Below are positions 59,261 through 64,000 of a stretch of 64,000 nucleotides of DNA, piece by piece (position 1 is the first letter of the stretch; each line of letters begins with the position of its first letter). The stretch is taken from assembly GCF_040412425.1 (NCBI RefSeq), contig NC_089767.1, forward strand, positions 1,240,469 to 1,304,468, in the 5' to 3' direction. A model generated the notes under the pieces. The model saw nothing but the letters and a program-made list of their open reading frames with translations, was not told the DNA's origin and did no database searches. Position numbers and translations under genes: made by a program. The DNA is from Macrobrachium rosenbergii. Lineage: Eukaryota > Arthropoda > Malacostraca > Decapoda > Palaemonidae.

Positions 59261-59488
59261 AAACAGTTTGCAACCACAAAAAATTTACCTGTAATAAATA
59301 AACAAACAGCAGAGCACAACCTATATCTTGAGTTATCAAGAAAAACCAACTAGTACTCTAATAAATGCAATGAACTGATATTTTACCTATAAGATTTTTA
59401 ACTGGTTTTTGACATATTTCATATCAAAATTTGGTATAAAATACAGTTTAACAATTACAATGAAAGTGTACTTTGCAATTAAACTTAC

Positions 59489-59597
59489 CTTTTTATATCA
59501 ATGTGTAGTGATTCCACAAGTATATTGGCAGCAACCTCAAACTTTAAACCAATAAGAGCCAAGACAAGGATCAGGCATAGTATACGATCTTTATCCT
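59489..59597 (-). CDS. POLR1E: Candidate penultimate exon of RNA polymerase I subunit A49
   Basis: Minus strand: acceptor CTATGTCTGCAG (59598 onward) with a T-rich tract upstream, 35 open codons starting DKDRILCLILVLALIGLKFE and ending VAANILVESLHIDIK, then a two-base split codon and the consensus donor GTAAGT (59483-59488). The hydrophobic helix followed by L-DIK matches the first winged-helix of the A49 C-terminal domain (L-LL-LAL--F---L--DLK). An in-frame ATG at 59605-59607 makes a short first exon possible, but the family has several hundred residues upstream, so further exons should lie beyond the window. AG at 59596-59597 is an alternative acceptor. Confidence 0.5.
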
Positions 59598-59660
59598 CTG
59601 CAGACATAGTTCTTCATGATGATGAAAAGACAAAAAGGTGTTTTAAAATAATCATCATCT

Positions 59661-60887
59661 ATACTATGAGGGCTAAAAGTATCAAACAACTTAAATTTCT
59701 CTAACAGGTAAAAACTGTATAATATAATCTAAAACTGTAGTATAACTGTGCTGTGCTTACTTCTTTAATAAATAAGAGAACTAAGAAACTTATTTGAATT
59801 TCATATTTATAGTACGTCTGAGATTACATGAAAATTTTTCAAATTAATCAAAGAACACTGCAACCTTGACATTTGTGAAGATGCAGATCCTTGAAATAAA
59901 CATTTGCCATCTTATGGAATAAAAGCAGTTACATATAATCTTTCACTTATATATAACACTTCTCACTTCTCATTACAGGTCGACCATCACTAGTCCCTCA
60001 TCATTGGGACCTGCAGGGTGACACATTAGTGATTCTGTCAGATTACAGAGGGGTTAGGTCAGAATGTACTTAACCCAACAGTTAACCACCTTATTCTATC
60101 TTTAAAATACCCCATAAATTACTACAAGTTGGTTAATAAGGAAAAAAGAAACATTAAATGAAAATCAGGTGAAATTTTAAAAGAAACAGAGGCAAAATAA
60201 AAGGTATTGGTAGACATCAAGTTATGACAGGGTTAGGCTCTTCCATGCATTTCGAAAGGCAAATTTTGATGTGCATCGGTTTGTAATTCAGTTTACAGGT
60301 ATATATAGGCTACAACATTGACTAGCTCTCTTAGGATAAGGTTCCGTGTTTTTGTTCACCCTTTTCCATAACTAGCATTTCCCACCATGGTGTTATCACC
60401 ATGAGTATATTTTTATACAGTAACTATCATTCTTTACAATAATATTTAAATTCATTTGTTTTACTTCAAATTCAGTAAATTTGAAGTTTACATAGTTGTG
60501 TTCCCTCACCATGAATTGTAATTAGCAAGTATTGCATCATTCATATACTAGTGCTCTACACTAGACTCTTAGTAAGTTGTTTTTAAGAACTGTATCAAAT
60601 AGGTATTATTAATCTTCTGTTTTATTGTAATCAATGATTTCCCATTTTGCCTTGTGATATCATGGAATTCTTATCTAACCTACCCCATGTTTATATCTAC
60701 ACGTGGCGTTTCGTAAAGTATGACGTCCTATGCAAAGGAAAACGCTGAATGGTAGTTTGGGTTTTTTTTCAGCTTTAACTGGGTATCATATCTTTATATT
60801 TACAGTACACAGGAGAATATTTCATCACTGTTGGTATATTTCATTTCACTAATTAATTTTCTAATTTTTCTCAATGATTTATTATAT
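59661..60887. other. Unassigned AT-rich DNA
   Basis: Around 59979-60060, GGTCGACCATCACTAGTCCC through CAGAGGGGTTAG looks like a truncated short interspersed repeat. No exon of the candidate gene is recognised here. Confidence 0.45.
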
Positions 60888-63454
<2,567 letters not shown>

Positions 63455-63700
63455 CCCTTAAACGCCGAATGGACGTATTTTACATCAACAAAAATTGTCT
63501 GTCGGGTGCCAAGTGGACGTAAAATAAGTCTACTACAAAAAGTTTTTTTTCAATATTTGTGGAAAAATAGTTATCGGCCTAGTTTGCCAAAGATTTTAAA
63601 TCACGCACCTTGAGGAATACTGGGAGTTCACGGATCACGCTGTTATTTTGTTTAAAAGCGTGACCCAGCTGCGCATGCATGAATTTCTTTCTTCTCGCAC

Positions 63701-63707
63701 TATAAAG
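63701..63707 (+). promoter_or_regulatory. TATA-like box upstream of piggyBac-like frame
   Basis: TATAAAG, 81 bases before the ATG at 63782. Confidence 0.45.
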
Positions 63708-63781
63708 CATCAGCAACGCATTGTCGGACAGCGATTTCATGATGCATTCGTGTTTTGTGACGCAATAGGACGTTTGCAGAG

Positions 63782-64000
63782 ATGTCCCAACGTCGTCAGG
63801 ACCGTGAAAGGCGCGTATTGCCTGTCGGTAGTGAGCGTGTGAGGCGAGTTTTAGATTTGGATGCTGGAGAGGGACCAAGCACCCAAGGTGACCCAGTTTT
63901 TCAACGCCATGTTGTGGGGCCACGTGTGGCTGAAAGGGACCAAGGACCATATCCTGTGCCTTTTACGACCCCTAGGAAGCATCGGGCTGTCCTGAGGGGC
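63782..64000 (+). CDS. piggyBac-like transposase, N-terminus, open to window end
   Basis: The ATG at 63782 opens 73 codons without a stop to base 64000. It starts MSQRRQDRERRVLPVGSERV and continues through LDLDAGEGPSTQGDPVF, a charged, probably disordered N-terminal region as in many piggyBac transposases. The catalytic domain would lie outside the window, so the call rests on the TTAA-CCCTT end 330 bp upstream and the position. GC content is higher than in surrounding DNA. The frame could also be a host gene derived from a transposon. Confidence 0.5.
   Translation, partial: MSQRRQDRERRVLPVGSERVRRVLDLDAGEGPSTQGDPVFQRHVVGPRVAERDQGPYPVPFTTPRKHRAVLRG

Larger units (their letters stand above)
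46105..59488 (-). other. Intron of the candidate POLR1E gene, about 13.4 kb
   Basis: GTAAGT at its 5' end and CAG at its 3' end, phase 2. It is packed with a Harbinger relic, GA arrays, MITEs, a TTAA element with a satellite, a Jockey-like LINE and a DIRS relic. 46105-47190 within it shows nothing recognised. Confidence 0.5.
63455..64000 (+). mobile_element. piggyBac-like element, 5' end, cut by window edge
   Basis: TTAA at 63451-63454 is followed by CCCTTAAACGCCGAATGGAC, the usual TTAA target plus CCCTT terminus of piggyBac elements. A promoter-like TATAAA and an open transposase-like frame follow. The rest of the element is beyond base 64000. Confidence 0.65.

Overview
The window looks like intergenic and intronic DNA of a decapod crustacean (shrimp, crab or crayfish type). 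The evidence is long (TA)n and (GA)n microsatellites, a tRNA-derived SINE with decapod-like sequence, several DIRS retrotransposons, Penelope-like elements with GIY-YIG endonucleases, TTAA-flanked piggyBac-like elements, and a short run of the arthropod telomere motif TTAGG. There are no bacterial operons, rRNA genes or CRISPR arrays. Almost every long reading frame belongs to a mobile element or a simple repeat.

Layout. 1-4078: 5' part of a broken DIRS element (minus). 4165-4648: 3' end of a LINE with a (TAA)n tail. 4.65-10.2 kb: mostly unassigned, with a hairpin element. 10.18-10.78 kb: a long-arm foldback element. 11.61-12.49 kb: a 22-copy 40-bp minisatellite. 13.7-16.45 kb: a 5'-truncated Ty3/Gypsy element (minus) interrupted by a SINE with a 16-bp target duplication. 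18.37-19.08 kb: a Penelope remnant. 21.09-29.22 kb: an errantivirus-like Ty3/Gypsy element with gag, protease, RT-RNase H-integrase and an F-type env-like gene. 30.1-36.1 kb: LINE fragment, (TA)n arrays, a Penelope element with inverted terminal repeats, a Tc1-like relic and a three-copy SINE-derived tandem array. 37.62-45.59 kb: a structurally complete DIRS element with inverted terminal repeats and an internal complementary region.

The only likely host gene lies on the minus strand: two phase-matched exons at 59489-59597 and 45981-46104, separated by an intron of about 13.4 kb. The joined product resembles the C-terminal winged-helix end of RNA polymerase I subunit A49 (POLR1E). The intron holds a Harbinger relic, a TTAA element carrying a 378-bp satellite, a Jockey-like LINE and another DIRS relic. 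The window ends inside a piggyBac-like element whose transposase frame is open to the last base.

Several element frames break at homopolymers while structural features such as LTR fragments and TIRs are well preserved, so some breaks may be assembly errors rather than decay. All identifications come from reading motifs by eye; no database search was run.
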